Part shown: piece by piece, positions 1 to 8,367 of the stretch
Layout of the letters: every line of letters starts with the position of its first letter
Position numbering within the stretch: position 1 is the first letter of the stretch
Assembly (NCBI RefSeq): GCF_003416765.1
Contig: NZ_QSNG01000001.1
Coordinates: 1,514,742-1,578,741 of the forward strand
Length of the DNA stretch: 64,000 nt
Direction: 5' to 3'
DNA from: Paratractidigestivibacter faecalis
GTDB taxonomy: Bacteria > Actinomycetota > Coriobacteriia > Coriobacteriales > Atopobiaceae
Translations under genes and position numbers: made by a program
The notes under the pieces: generated by a model
The model's input: the letters and a program-made list of their open reading frames with translations, nothing else
Told to the model about the DNA's origin: nothing
Databases searched by the model: none

Positions 1-132
1 GCAACATTCTTACTATCCGAATGATGTACGCATCCCTTGGGATCGTTTCGCCTGACCAGGGCCATCTTCAGCGCCTCATCGGCCAGCTCGGCAGGCGCCT
101 CTTCCACGCGTAATAGCCCTGGCGGGTCACCT
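1..132 (-). pseudogene. IS3-family transposase remnant, cut by window edge
   Basis: Read on the minus strand, this stretch encodes a fragment with LADEALKMALVRR followed by CVHHSDSKNV. This resembles the region before and at the second catalytic Asp of IS3-family OrfB proteins (usual form HHSD-x-G-x-QY). The Gly and Gln-Tyr after HHSD are missing, and the frame upstream (toward 150-180) no longer looks like the family, so I read it as a decayed piece. The rest would lie outside the window to the left. It borders the resistance pair that follows. Confidence 0.45.
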
Positions 133-363
133 ACGCAACCAAAGATACAAAAGGGATCGAATGGCCAGAAAGGATTGTCCTTGCCGACAGGCAATCCTTG
201 ACAAACGAGCTTCAGCCTCCTTAAAATTGCGTGGTTTGCCGAACTGAGTCAGCGAAGGAGGGGTGTCGTGGTTGGTCTTTTCCGCACGTGGATGAGCGCC
301 TAAAAAGCGGCGCTGTTATGGCGTCGCGCTGTTTTGCACGCCATTCCACGATTGGACATAACC

Positions 364-1650
364 ATGATGTTTGAAACCTCTCGGCGCAGGTCTGTTTCGC
401 TGTGCCATTCATGGCAATTTAAGATTTGTTTCGTATGGGGCGGGGAGCTCGTGTCGACATTGACGAGCTCGATTCTCCAAATGGGTCTCATTTGGCATAT
501 CGCCCTCACGACAGGATCATCTTCCCTCCTCTCCCTGGCATCGCTGGCAGGCTTTCTGCCGATTGCTTTGTTCGGAGTCCTTGCGGGCGCCGTTGTCGAC
601 AGACTGCCTTTGAAGCGTGTCCTCATCGGCGCCGACCTCTTCGTTGCCGCGGTGGGCGCCGCCTTGGCGATTGCCTCGTTGGCCGGCAGCTTACCTGCGT
701 GGTCAATACTCATCGCCCTGTTTCTCCGCGCAGCTGGCACTTCGTTCTACACGCCGGCCTCCCAATCCCTCACGCCCCATCTCGCCCCGCCAGAGCATCT
801 CGTTCGCCTATCGGGAGTGATGCAAGCGATTCAGTCCGCCGGATACATTTTTGGCGCCGCGCTCGCGGCAGTGATTTATCCTGTGGCGGGCATTACCGCT
901 ATGATTGTCCTCGACGTGCTGGGAGCGCTTTTCGCTTCTTTAGCCGTCCTCGCCGCACAGATAGACGCAGGGGGACTCGACGAAGCCGACCGCAGCTTGC
1001 CCTTTTCCAATAAGGTTCGAGAGCTCTTCTCTGAGATTTCGGACGGCTACAAGCTGACTAGGGGGTACAGGGGGCTGCTCGCCCTTCTTTGGTGCGGGTT
1101 CGTCTTCGCTTTCGCGTTCTCTCCGCTCGCGGCATTGTTCCCAATAATGACCTTGGGGCATTTTGGCGGTAGCACGGGGGATGCCGCTTTGGCGGAAATC
1201 CTTTTTTCTGCAGGCATGCTGGCTGGGTCCGGCATCTTGGCGGTTACGGGAGGGTTCCGCAATAGGTCGTTCACCATGGTCGCCGCGATTGCCGGCTTCG
1301 GCATTGCCGCAATCGTATCCGGATCGCTCGGCCCGTCATTGTTCGCTGCTTTCCTGCCGGTGAGCTTTCTTATGGGCGCATGCTCCCCGTTGTACGCGGG
1401 AACCCAGACTGCCCTTATGCAGGAGCAGATACCTCCTGAGTACCTAGGCCGCGTTTTCGGCCTCTACGGAACCATCATGGCGTGGGCCATGCCCATGGGC
1501 CTCGCGGCCCCCTCCGTTTTTGCGGATCTGCTTGGAGCTCCGTTATGGTTTGTCGGCTCTGGAGCGACCATGGTACTGCTTGCGATGGCTATGCTGCTTG
1601 CTCCGAGCGTCCGAAACGTGGGGAAAAGAGATACCGGGCGGATTCAATAG
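364..1650 (+). CDS. Mef-like MFS macrolide efflux transporter
   Basis: About 428 residues with roughly 12 hydrophobic segments, the usual size for Mef exporters, which expel 14- and 15-membered macrolides by proton antiport in the inner membrane. Seen: an N-terminal W-x-F-K-I-x-F-V-W-G-G-E-L-V-S pattern like Mef(A), the loop VDRLPLKRVLIGADL (motif A position), and a late IPPEYLGRVFGLYGTIM stretch matching the Mef IKPEYLGRVFSLTGSIM region. Start taken at ATG 364; a TTG at 334 and an ATG at 367 are alternatives, and no strong Shine-Dalgarno decides between them. It is followed 261 bp later by an Msr(D)-like ABC-F gene, the mef(A)-msr(D) order. By memory of Mef(A) it is clearly diverged, so resistance is inferred. 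Confidence 0.75.
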   Translation: MMFETSRRRSVSLCHSWQFKICFVWGGELVSTLTSSILQMGLIWHIALTTGSSSLLSLASLAGFLPIALFGVLAGAVVDRLPLKRVLIGADLFVAAVGAALAIASLAGSLPAWSILIALFLRAAGTSFYTPASQSLTPHLAPPEHLVRLSGVMQAIQSAGYIFGAALAAVIYPVAGITAMIVLDVLGALFASLAVLAAQIDAGGLDEADRSLPFSNKVRELFSEISDGYKLTRGYRGLLALLWCGFVFAFAFSPLAALFPIMTLGHFGGSTGDAALAEILFSAGMLAGSGILAVTGGFRNRSFTMVAAIAGFGIAAIVSGSLGPSLFAAFLPVSFLMGACSPLYAGTQTALMQEQIPPEYLGRVFGLYGTIMAWAMPMGLAAPSVFADLLGAPLWFVGSGATMVLLAMAMLLAPSVRNVGKRDTGRIQ

Positions 1651-1911
1651 CCCAAGTATTCGAAAAAAAGAGGCAGCAGCCATCGGTTCACGCGTCAGCC
1701 TTCAAGCCCTTGCGACGACGAGGTATTGCACCGACATCCCACATCGCGCTCCTTATTCGTCGCCAACTATCATTTTCGGATTTGCCGGCTTGCGCAAGGT
1801 CAAAACGCTCGCGCCGGCAATTGGGCAAAGGCGAAAAATCGACGTGAGCAATCTTTTTTGGCATGGCTGCGCTTCCAGTAAAAGGCTAATACACAAAAGG
1901 CGGTTCAACCT
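1651..1911 (+). promoter_or_regulatory. Leader region between exporter and ABC-F gene
   Basis: A 261-bp gap without a convincing gene. It holds an 8-bp inverted repeat (TTGCCGGC at 1782-1789, GCCGGCAA at 1813-1820) and a run of six T at about 1853-1858. In mef/msr cassettes msr(D) is controlled by ribosome-stalling attenuation, so a leader is plausible, but I could not pick out a clear leader peptide and terminator. Confidence 0.3.
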
Positions 1912-3381
1912 ATGGAACTCATAGTCAAAGCTAAAGACATCTTTTTGGAATATGCCGGCCGCGATATCCTGGATATCGAAGAGTTGGAAATCTACTCCTA
2001 CGATCGCATCGGCTTGGTGGGAGACAATGGCGCAGGCAAAACCAGCCTGCTTAAAATTCTGAGCGGCAATCTTACCATTGCGGACGCCGACGTCAGGCGC
2101 TTCGGCAGCATTGCCCTCATCGGCCAACTCGATGAACTCGACCTTGATGCGGCTCAGGACAGTGGTGAGATGCTCTCCCGTCTCAACGTCGCCGGAGTGG
2201 CGCAAGAGACGATGAGCGGCGGAGAGGAAACACGCGCCAAGATTGCCTCTGCGCTCTCCCAGCATGCAAGCGCGATCTTTGCTGATGAGCCTACGAGCCA
2301 CCTCGACCAAGACGGCATCAGCCTTCTCGTCGGACAACTCAAGGCATTTGATGGAGCCCTTCTCATTGTGAGCCATGACCGTTATTTTCTCGATCAGGTA
2401 GTGGACAAGATCTGGGAGCTCAAAGACGGCGGTATTTCCGAATTCTGGGGTGACTACACCGACTATCTGCGACAGAAAGAAGAAGAGCGCAAAGTTCAGG
2501 CGGCTCGATACGAAGAGGCGATGCGCGAGCGCGAGCGCCTTGAAGCCGCCATCGAAAAACAACGGAAAAAAGCACGGCAGGTCGACGCCAAGCAGAAGGG
2601 CGCAAAGAAAAGCAACGAGTATGCAGGTCGATTGGGGCATCAGAAAGCAACCGGCACCAAACAGAAGAGGATGTACCAGGCGGCTAAGGACATGGAGAAG
2701 CGCCTCGAAGCGCTCGAAGGGATTGAGGCCCCCGACAGCATTCGCACCGTGCGGTTCCGCCAGAGCAAGGCCCTGGAACTGCATAGTAAATTTCCCATCT
2801 CGGCAGACGATTTCAGCTTGAGCTTCGGCAACTGCATGCTCTATGACCACGCGAAATTCGAGATACCGCTCGGTGCCAAAGTGGCCATCACCGGTGGCAA
2901 CGGTACAGGAAAGACCAGCTTGCTGAAGGCAATCGCTCGACGCGCCGACGGTATCAACATCTCTCCCAAGGCAGAGATCGGTTACTTCGAGCAAACAGGC
3001 TACAAGTTCGACGCCCGTCAGTCTGCGATCTCGTTCATGCAGGATGGTTGCGAGTACAGCATGACCGAAATCCGAAGCGTCCTCGCCTCTATGGGAATCG
3101 GACCGCGTGACCTGGCAAAGGACGTTGGCGTTCTCTCGGGAGGCGAAGTCATCAAGCTGCTGCTCGCGAAGATGCTGCTGGGCAGATACAACATCTTGCT
3201 CATGGACGAGCCTGGAAATTACCTGGACATCAAGAGCGCCGAAGCCCTCGAGCAGATGATGAGCGCCTATGCCGGAACGATAGTGTTCGTCTCCCACGAT
3301 AAGAGGCTGGTCGAGAACGTCGCAGACATTATTTACGAAATAAAGGACACCAAGCTAGTCAAAATCTTTCAGCGCGAATAA
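1912..3381 (+). CDS. Msr(D)-like ABC-F ribosomal protection protein
   Basis: 489 residues, against about 487 for Msr(D). ABC-F proteins bind the ribosomal E site and dislodge macrolides, ketolides or streptogramins. Two ABC domains are visible: Walker A GDNGAGKT near residue 38 and GGNGTGKT near 328, signatures MSGGE and LSGGE, Walker [11 protein letters not shown] and [11 protein letters not shown]. Between them lies a charged linker of about 80 residues rich in K, E and R. There are no membrane segments. Long stretches agree with Msr(D) as I remember it (for example [10 protein letters not shown] and KIGYF-like [10 protein letters not shown]). The Gly in DEPGNYLD replaces the usual Ser. The gene probably works with the Mef-like exporter upstream. 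Base composition is lower in GC than the mobile element that follows, which suggests separate acquisition. Confidence 0.85.
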   Translation: MELIVKAKDIFLEYAGRDILDIEELEIYSYDRIGLVGDNGAGKTSLLKILSGNLTIADADVRRFGSIALIGQLDELDLDAAQDSGEMLSRLNVAGVAQETMSGGEETRAKIASALSQHASAIFADEPTSHLDQDGISLLVGQLKAFDGALLIVSHDRYFLDQVVDKIWELKDGGISEFWGDYTDYLRQKEEERKVQAARYEEAMRERERLEAAIEKQRKKARQVDAKQKGAKKSNEYAGRLGHQKATGTKQKRMYQAAKDMEKRLEALEGIEAPDSIRTVRFRQSKALELHSKFPISADDFSLSFGNCMLYDHAKFEIPLGAKVAITGGNGTGKTSLLKAIARRADGINISPKAEIGYFEQTGYKFDARQSAISFMQDGCEYSMTEIRSVLASMGIGPRDLAKDVGVLSGGEVIKLLLAKMLLGRYNILLMDEPGNYLDIKSAEALEQMMSAYAGTIVFVSHDKRLVENVADIIYEIKDTKLVKIFQRE

Positions 3382-3383
3382 CC

Positions 3384-3875
3384 CTAAATGAGCAGGATAT
3401 ATTCCCAGAATGGAGACAAAAGGCCTCGAAGGGGGGGTGCCTCCAGGCCCTGTCGGCGCTCGCCATGACGCGCATGTACTACGACGGCAGCATGGACGAC
3501 CGCAGCGCCCTCATCGAAGAACAGCGGATCCTGGACAAATCTCAGGGCTTTCTGAAAAAGAGGCAGGTCCTCGCAGCGCTCATGGAGATGAAGATCGGGG
3601 GCATGAAAGGGACGCCCATCGCGCTTCCTCGCGGAGCCCAGGGAAACGCCCTCAAGAGGCTGGTCTCTCAGACCCCCAGAGCCGCTGCAAAAGAGCAACT
3701 CCTCGAAGCTAAGGTTGAGATGCGCGCGAGCCTACGCTCCGGAGAGTCGAAGCTGAGGTCCGAGGCCGAAGATCGAAAAGGCAAAATCCAACGCATCGCG
3801 GCGGTATCCCGGTCAGCCAGGACGCTGCTCACTGATGGGACCGACTGCTGGCTCATCGACGATCAGACAGATTAG
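3384..3875 (+). pseudogene. Unrecognised remnant beside mobile element 1
   Basis: The frame is open from inside the 3' end of the ABC-F gene to a stop at 3875. The first ATG is at 3465, giving 136 residues, but no ribosome binding site precedes it. The product is hydrophilic, rich in K, R and E, with a predicted helical C-terminal part ending in DCWLIDDQTD. The open frame running upstream without a start suggests the C-terminal end of a longer protein cut when the resistance genes or the element arrived. A mobilisation protein is possible, but I do not recognise a family. Confidence 0.35.
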
Positions 3876-3883
3876 GAAAGACA

Positions 3884-3909
3884 AAGAGGCGGGCAATTGC
3901 CCGCCTCTT
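3884..3909. terminator. Perfect 26-bp palindrome, bidirectional terminator
   Basis: AAGAGGCGGGCA pairs exactly with TGCCCGCCTCTT around an AT centre. It lies between the remnant ending at 3875 on the plus strand and the mobilisation operon ending at 3911 on the minus strand, where a shared terminator is expected. Confidence 0.65.
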
Positions 3910-3910
3910 A

Positions 3911-4006
3911 CTACATCACCCACTTGAACACGGCGCGGAACAGCCAGACGAAAAAGCCCAGCGTGACCTTAAGCGCCGCCTTGAGGAACCTACCAAGCCT
4001 CTTCAT
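3911..4006 (-). CDS. 31-residue membrane peptide, mobilisation operon
   Basis: A 31-codon frame whose ATG (4006-4004) lies inside the last codons of the preceding 184-aa gene, overlapping it by 17 bp, and whose TAG is directly beside the operon terminator. The product starts with a basic amphipathic part (MKRLGRFLKAALK) followed by a hydrophobic stretch TLGFFVWLFRAVFKWVM that could span or lie on the membrane. Translation would be coupled to the upstream gene. No family recognised. A role in mobilisation, or as a small membrane effector, is inference only. Confidence 0.5.
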   Translation of the reverse strand: MKRLGRFLKAALKVTLGFFVWLFRAVFKWVM

Positions 4007-4544
4007 CGACGTCACCCCAATCTTCCTTGACCTTGCGGGCACCATCCTCGGCGCCCTCTTCCTTCTCTTGCGCGAGCAGCCTCGCCAGCTCGTCGGGCAC
4101 GCCCGGGACCTCCGCCCTCCCCAGCGCGCGCTGCAGCTCCTTTATCTGCGACTTCAGCGGTTTTGAGGGAGGACCCACGTGCTCGCGGTAGCAGGCGCCG
4201 ATCGCGGCCGCGTCGCACAGGTATCCCCGCACCCGGGCGAACGCCTCGTCGCCGTCGAGCAGGACGCGCCGGGCTCGCCCGAGCTCGGCCTCCGAGGCAA
4301 GCATGAAGCGCCATCCGCGGGACCTGCGTGCGGCCGGGATGCCGTCCGCGGGCGCGTCGGCGCGCCAGTCGTCGCGCACCTGGTGCCAGTTCGCCGTGAG
4401 CCAAAGCCCCTTCTCGGGCACCTCACGCATCTCGAGCTCGAACTCCGTGAGCATGTTCGCGCCGGAGAACGGCGACCCCTCCGTGAACGAGAGCGTGTCG
4501 AACAGCGTCGTCCTGCCGCCCTCGTACTCTATCCTCACCATCAT
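3990..4544 (-). CDS. 184-aa protein of the mobilisation operon
   Basis: 184 residues, soluble and acidic, no membrane segment. It starts with two Met codons and overlaps the relaxase stop by four bases (ATGA type), so the two are translationally coupled. The first 50 residues look like beta strands (MMVRIEYEGGRTTLFDTLSF), the middle contains RVLLDGDEAFARVRGYL, and the C-terminus from about residue 125 is a charged helix rich in E, K and D that may form a coiled coil. I do not recognise the family. Position after mobC and relaxase suggests a helper of DNA processing or transfer. Confidence 0.6.
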   Translation of the reverse strand: MMVRIEYEGGRTTLFDTLSFTEGSPFSGANMLTEFELEMREVPEKGLWLTANWHQVRDDWRADAPADGIPAARRSRGWRFMLASEAELGRARRVLLDGDEAFARVRGYLCDAAAIGACYREHVGPPSKPLKSQIKELQRALGRAEVPGVPDELARLLAQEKEEGAEDGARKVKEDWGDVDEEAW

Positions 4545-5812
4545 CTCCGGCCCCTCTCCCTGCGCTGGTCCTGCTGGGCCCGCTGCCGCTCGGCGGCGAG
4601 GATGCGCTGCTGCTCGTCCTCATGCCGGCTGCCGCGCTGGTTGTCGCCGGCTTCGCCGCGCTTGTCGCCGTTCCCGTAGCGGGTCTTGAGGGGCATGAGG
4701 CCGTTCTCCGCTATGTAGGCTCGCGCAGCCTCGAGGCGGCGGTACCCCTCGCCGCCCGCCTGGCCGCGGCGCTCGAGCGTCGCCATCCTGAGACCGAACT
4801 CCTCGATCGACTCGACGTCGAACTTCGCGCAGGTCTCGAGCGCCGAGGAGAGCCTGCTCAGCTCCGAGAGGTCGTTGAGCTCGAGGGCCCGCTCGGCGGC
4901 CTCGCGGATGCGCGCGGTGCTCGCGTCCGTGGGGCGGTAGGCGCCTTCGCGCTCGAACCGCCGGCGGAGCATCTCCTTGCCGTAGACGAACCCCAGGCGC
5001 TCGCCGCTGACCTTCTTGGACGGCTCCTCTGCCAGGCTGAACACCCAGTCGTCCCGCCTCGCCTTGGCCGAGTTGTCGGCGACGTGCACGCCCAGGGCGT
5101 CGAGGATGCCGAGGAACTCCGCCTCGTCGCGCGCCGTGGTCTTGGCGAGCGCGACGCGGGCGCGGATGTCGCCGACCCACGAGTAGCCGCCAGAGCGCAT
5201 GATCTCCTTCTCGGCACGGCCCAGGTAGACGCTCCTGCGACTCCTGGGCCCGCCCGCGCCGGCGCGCCCTCGCGCCTTCGACGGCGATTCTGGCGCCCGG
5301 TCGTTGGAGAGGCCCGACAGCCCGCGCTCGCGGGCCATGTCCTGAAGGTCTCGGTTGAGGTCCTCGGGGTGCTGGGTCTGCATGCGGTAGCCCGTGCGGA
5401 GGTTCGCGTTGTTCACTACGATGTGCGCGTGGGGTATGCCGCGGGCGTTGTCGTCGTGGTAGACGATGGCGATCTCGTGGTCGCCGAAGTGCTTGAGCGC
5501 CCACGAGCACGCGAGCTCGCGCAGCGCAGCCAGGTCGATGTCGTCGCCGGGGTCCGGCGAGAGCACGAAGTGCTTGAACGTGCGCGCGGGCTTTCCCCTC
5601 CAGGGTGCGTCCGTGCCGAAGGCGGCGCGAGTGGCGTCCATCTCGGCGTCCCAGGCGCAGGCCTCCTTGGCCTCGTCTCCCAGCGCGCCGGCGTCGCGCT
5701 CGTCGTAGCTCAGGTTGAACAGGTCGCGCGCGAGGGCGCGGCCTCCCTTCTCGAGGTAGCGGCGGATGCCTCCGGTCGCGCCGTGGCCGCTTATCGGCTT
5801 CAGGATCGGCAT
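4541..5812 (-). CDS. HUH relaxase, MobP-like
   Basis: 423 residues from ATG 5812. Relaxases nick oriT, bond covalently to the 5' end through Tyr and pilot the strand into the recipient. Seen: an N-terminal GGIRRYLEKGG with a candidate Tyr near residue 19, the metal-binding motif GIPHAHIVVNNAN near residues 130-143 (His-x-His), KHFVLSPDP before it, and a charged C-terminal half ending in a QR-rich low-complexity tail. The start overlaps the mobC-like gene by 13 bp. No type IV secretion genes are in the window, so the element is probably mobilisable rather than self-transmissible unless those genes lie to the left. Confidence 0.85.
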   Translation of the reverse strand: MPILKPISGHGATGGIRRYLEKGGRALARDLFNLSYDERDAGALGDEAKEACAWDAEMDATRAAFGTDAPWRGKPARTFKHFVLSPDPGDDIDLAALRELACSWALKHFGDHEIAIVYHDDNARGIPHAHIVVNNANLRTGYRMQTQHPEDLNRDLQDMARERGLSGLSNDRAPESPSKARGRAGAGGPRSRRSVYLGRAEKEIMRSGGYSWVGDIRARVALAKTTARDEAEFLGILDALGVHVADNSAKARRDDWVFSLAEEPSKKVSGERLGFVYGKEMLRRRFEREGAYRPTDASTARIREAAERALELNDLSELSRLSSALETCAKFDVESIEEFGLRMATLERRGQAGGEGYRRLEAARAYIAENGLMPLKTRYGNGDKRGEAGDNQRGSRHEDEQQRILAAERQRAQQDQRRERGRR

Positions 5813-6246
5813 GGCGACCCCTCCACGAGCGAGTCGGCTCCGATGCGCCCGAGCTCGGCCGCCATCTCGCGGGCCGCGGCGTTCACGTCGGCGAGCTCGC
5901 GCTCGATCGTAGGGACGCTCTCCGCCACGAGGTCGCGGTCGACGCGCCCATGGCGGGCGTGGAAGTTGATGAGGTTCATCGCGTGCACGGCCTGGTTGTA
6001 GTGGTAGCCCCACTTCGTGAGCTCGCGCGACATCGCCCACAGGGCCCTGCGGTCCACGAGTATGCGGTGCTCGTCTCCCGCGTTGGCCTCCGTCGACAAC
6101 GGTATGCGCACGAGGTAACGCAGGTACTCCGACTTGCTGAGGCCGGCGCGCTCGCACCGCTCGCAGAGCGCGTCGTAGTCGCCTCCCTCCATGCGGAACG
6201 TGACGCGGCGCTCCTTGCCTTTGGCGACGCCGGCTTCCTCTTCCAT
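5800..6246 (-). CDS. MobC-like relaxosome accessory protein
   Basis: 148 residues. The N-terminal VTFRMEGGDYDALCERCERAGLSKSEYLRYLVR has the strand-helix-helix pattern of ribbon-helix-helix proteins. The middle HRILVDRRALWAMSRELTKWGYHYNQAVHAMNLI resembles MobC proteins, which bind oriT and help the relaxase melt the nic region. It is the first gene of the operon and overlaps the relaxase start. A GC-rich palindromic region directly upstream is the natural place for oriT. The Mob role rests on position and on the recognisable relaxase partner. Confidence 0.75.
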   Translation of the reverse strand: MEEEAGVAKGKERRVTFRMEGGDYDALCERCERAGLSKSEYLRYLVRIPLSTEANAGDEHRILVDRRALWAMSRELTKWGYHYNQAVHAMNLINFHARHGRVDRDLVAESVPTIERELADVNAAAREMAAELGRIGADSLVEGSPCRS

Positions 6247-6456
6247 GGCGGATTCCTTTCCTCGGGCCCGCCGCGCGGCGGGCGCGTCTCTCTAGGGGCG
6301 CGGGGGATCCCCCGCAGGCGGCGGCCCGGCTCGGGCGCCGCCTCTGGGACCGGGCCTCGCGTAAGCGGGCTCCCCAACGGCCCGCGGCATGACGGGTCCG
6401 AGGCCGCCCGGTCCCCAAGTGCTATGGACGCCCGACGCGATGTCGGACGCCATAGG
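6247..6456. other. Candidate oriT region with three palindromes
   Basis: The 210 bp between parB and mobC contain a perfect 18-bp palindrome (6266-6283), a perfect 16-bp palindrome GCGGGGGATCCCCCGC (6300-6315), and an inverted repeat at 6422-6455 (arms of 14-15 bases around GCGAT) touching the parB stop codon. oriT usually lies beside the relaxosome genes. The last repeat could instead be the parB terminator. No nic site can be assigned by eye. Confidence 0.4.
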
Positions 6457-7413
6457 CTACTTGCTGGATTTCGGGCCTGGGGCCCTTCTGCGGCGCTTTC
6501 GGGCATCGGTGCCCGCATCCGCGTACGGCGCGGTCATGATCGCCATCTCGCGCAGCAGCGAGAGGTCGGCCGCGCTCGGGCTCTCGGGCGGGCTCTCGAG
6601 GAAGTCGGCGACGAGCCTCGCGGCCTTCGCGATGCGCCCGTCGGGGCCTGGCTGTGCCTTCCCCTCGCTCCTCACGTAGTCGGAGAGCTCGCGCTTGGTG
6701 CGCCGCCAGGGCTCCATGGCGGCGTGCATCTCCGCCTGGCGCTCCTTCGGCATGCCCGCGAGCGAGCGCACCGCCTCGGCGCTGAGGTTGCCGCGGTCTG
6801 CCTCGGCGGCCCACTCGGGCGAGAGGTCCTCGGCGATGCGGCGGGCAAGCCTCTCCTCGCGCGCGATGGTCTTGCCGGAGACCTTGCGGCCCGTCTGCCG
6901 CTCGATGATGGCGGCCTTCACGTCGTCGACGCGCATGCCGGAAAGCGACGGGTCCTCGGAGCGCAGGCGCACGGCGTCGCCCCTGAGCGCCTCGGTCGCG
7001 GCGGCGCGCTCGGTCACGGTGAGCGCGCGGGTGAAGTAGTTCGCGGCGTGGAGCAGCGTCACCGCCCTCTCGTCGTCGATGCCCTCTATCACGCGGCAGG
7101 GCATCCTCTCGTAGGCGGGGTCGTCCTTGGCGAGCAGGGCGTAGGCGGCCTTGCGGCGGTGCCCGGAGACCATCTGCCACGAGCCGTCTCCGACCTTGCG
7201 CACCAGCGGCAGGTCGGTGAGTCCGTCGGCGCGTATGGACTCGGCGAGCTCGGCTATGCCGGCCGGGTCCATGGAGTACGCGGCGTTCGCCGGGTGGTCG
7301 GCGATGTCTGCCACCGCGATCTCGGACACCGGGTAGCGCCCGCGGGTGCGCGACGCGCCGTCGAGCAGCCCCGTGATGGTGAAGCCCGCGGCCACCTGGC
7401 TAGGCGAGCTCAC
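6457..7413 (-). CDS. parB: ParB-like partition protein
   Basis: 318 residues. ParB CTPases load at parS centromere sites and are moved by ParA. Seen: the N-terminal ParB/Srx domain at about residues 28-120 with IADHPANAAYS, LAESIRADGLTDLPLVRKV and MVSGHRRKAAYAL (the GHRR box), followed by a helical DNA-binding region containing TVTERAAATEALRG and GRKVSGKTIAREERLARRI, a likely helix-turn-helix. The C-terminus is basic (KRRRRAP). It overlaps parA by 14 bp. Presence on an integrative element points to a replicating or multi-copy stage, or to stabilising the excised circle. Confidence 0.85.
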   Translation of the reverse strand: MSSPSQVAAGFTITGLLDGASRTRGRYPVSEIAVADIADHPANAAYSMDPAGIAELAESIRADGLTDLPLVRKVGDGSWQMVSGHRRKAAYALLAKDDPAYERMPCRVIEGIDDERAVTLLHAANYFTRALTVTERAAATEALRGDAVRLRSEDPSLSGMRVDDVKAAIIERQTGRKVSGKTIAREERLARRIAEDLSPEWAAEADRGNLSAEAVRSLAGMPKERQAEMHAAMEPWRRTKRELSDYVRSEGKAQPGPDGRIAKAARLVADFLESPPESPSAADLSLLREMAIMTAPYADAGTDARKRRRRAPGPKSSK

Positions 7414-8164
7414 GGGACACCTCGTCGGCGAGAGCCTCGTAGTCGCGCGCGGGGCGGCTCCCCGGCTCGAAGGCGGCCACCGGCTTCCACTGCCAGCTGC
7501 CCTCGCAGACCTTGCTGCTCGCGTGGATTACCGTCTCGAACTGCTCGCCCGGGAAGAACCCGTCGAGCACGGCCGCGCCCGTGGCCTCGGCGTTGGTCAT
7601 GCGGCCGGGAACGCAGGTGCGCAGTATCTTCCATCTGGGCGTGGGCATGCGCAGGGCGTCGGCGATGGAGCGCGTCGCCTCGACGGTGAGCGCCGTGCCG
7701 CGCATCACGGTGGAGTCGAGCTTCACGGGGATGACGACCATGCCGCCCTCCGCCGCGGCGAGGTAGGCGTTGAAGGCGAGCCTGCGCATCACGGGGCTGC
7801 AGTCGATGAGGCAGGCATCGTAGGAGCCCGAGGCGTCGTCGAGGGCGAACTTGAGTCGCTGCTCGCGCAGGAGCATCTCGTTCTGGTCGACGAGGTCGAT
7901 GGTCGAGGCCACCACGTCGAGGCCCTCCCCGGCGGCGTAGGCGACCTCCTCCACGGGCGCGCCGCCGTAGAGCAGCTCGACCGAGGTGCGCCGCTCGGAT
8001 GCGGCCCGGTCGTAGAGGCCGAAGAAGTCGGTGGCAGACGCCTGCGGGTCGAGGTCGACGAGCAGGGTCCGAAGGCCCCGGGCGGCGAAGATCGCCGCCA
8101 GGTTCACGGCGGTCGTCGTCTTGCCGACGCCTCCCTTGTAGTTGGAAATGGCTATCGTGCGCAT
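7400..8164 (-). CDS. parA: ParA-family partition ATPase
   Basis: 254 residues from ATG 8164. The deviant Walker A is complete, NYKGGVGKTTTAVNLAA at residues 7-23, followed by LLVDLDPQASATDFFGLYD (Walker A') and CLIDCSPVMRRLAFNAY (Walker B). It is a short ParA without an N-terminal DNA-binding domain, as in type Ib or chromosome-like systems. It is the first gene of a parAB pair. The 150 bp upstream contain two long palindromes (8238-8261 and 8273-8314) that could be the operator or the centromere. Confidence 0.9.
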   Translation of the reverse strand: MRTIAISNYKGGVGKTTTAVNLAAIFAARGLRTLLVDLDPQASATDFFGLYDRAASERRTSVELLYGGAPVEEVAYAAGEGLDVVASTIDLVDQNEMLLREQRLKFALDDASGSYDACLIDCSPVMRRLAFNAYLAAAEGGMVVIPVKLDSTVMRGTALTVEATRSIADALRMPTPRWKILRTCVPGRMTNAEATGAAVLDGFFPGEQFETVIHASSKVCEGSWQWKPVAAFEPGSRPARDYEALADEVSRELA

Positions 8165-8237
8165 GGGTCGCGTCCTCTCTAGCGTGGGGCGCGCCTCGCC
8201 GCATCCGGTCCGGCGCGCCCCGAGTCTCGGAGCGTCG

Positions 8238-8314
8238 GGACAAAACCGTACGGATTTGTCCGACAAGCGGAGTGTACCACGAAAACGTACGAATATGTAC
8301 GCTTTCGTGGTACA
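8238..8314. promoter_or_regulatory. Two long palindromes upstream of parA
   Basis: 8238-8261 is a 24-bp palindrome with one mismatch (GGACAAA...TTTGTCC around CCGTACGG). 8273-8314 is a 42-bp palindrome with one mismatched arm position; its centre at 8286-8301 is CGTAC-GAATAT-GTACG, the same 16-bp motif found three times in each integrase/XRE intergenic region (13104-13184 and 31129-31209). This suggests control of parAB by the element's XRE repressor, or a parS-like site. Confidence 0.55.
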
Positions 8315-8367
8315 GGGGCCGGATTCGGGGAAACCCGGCCCCGGGGGCCCGGGGCCGGGCGCGCCGC

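Noticed and set aside
1753-3297. Long minus-strand open frame opposite the ABC-F gene
   Set aside because: It lies over a well-supported gene on the other strand and its product has no domain; it is a shadow of high GC and codon bias.
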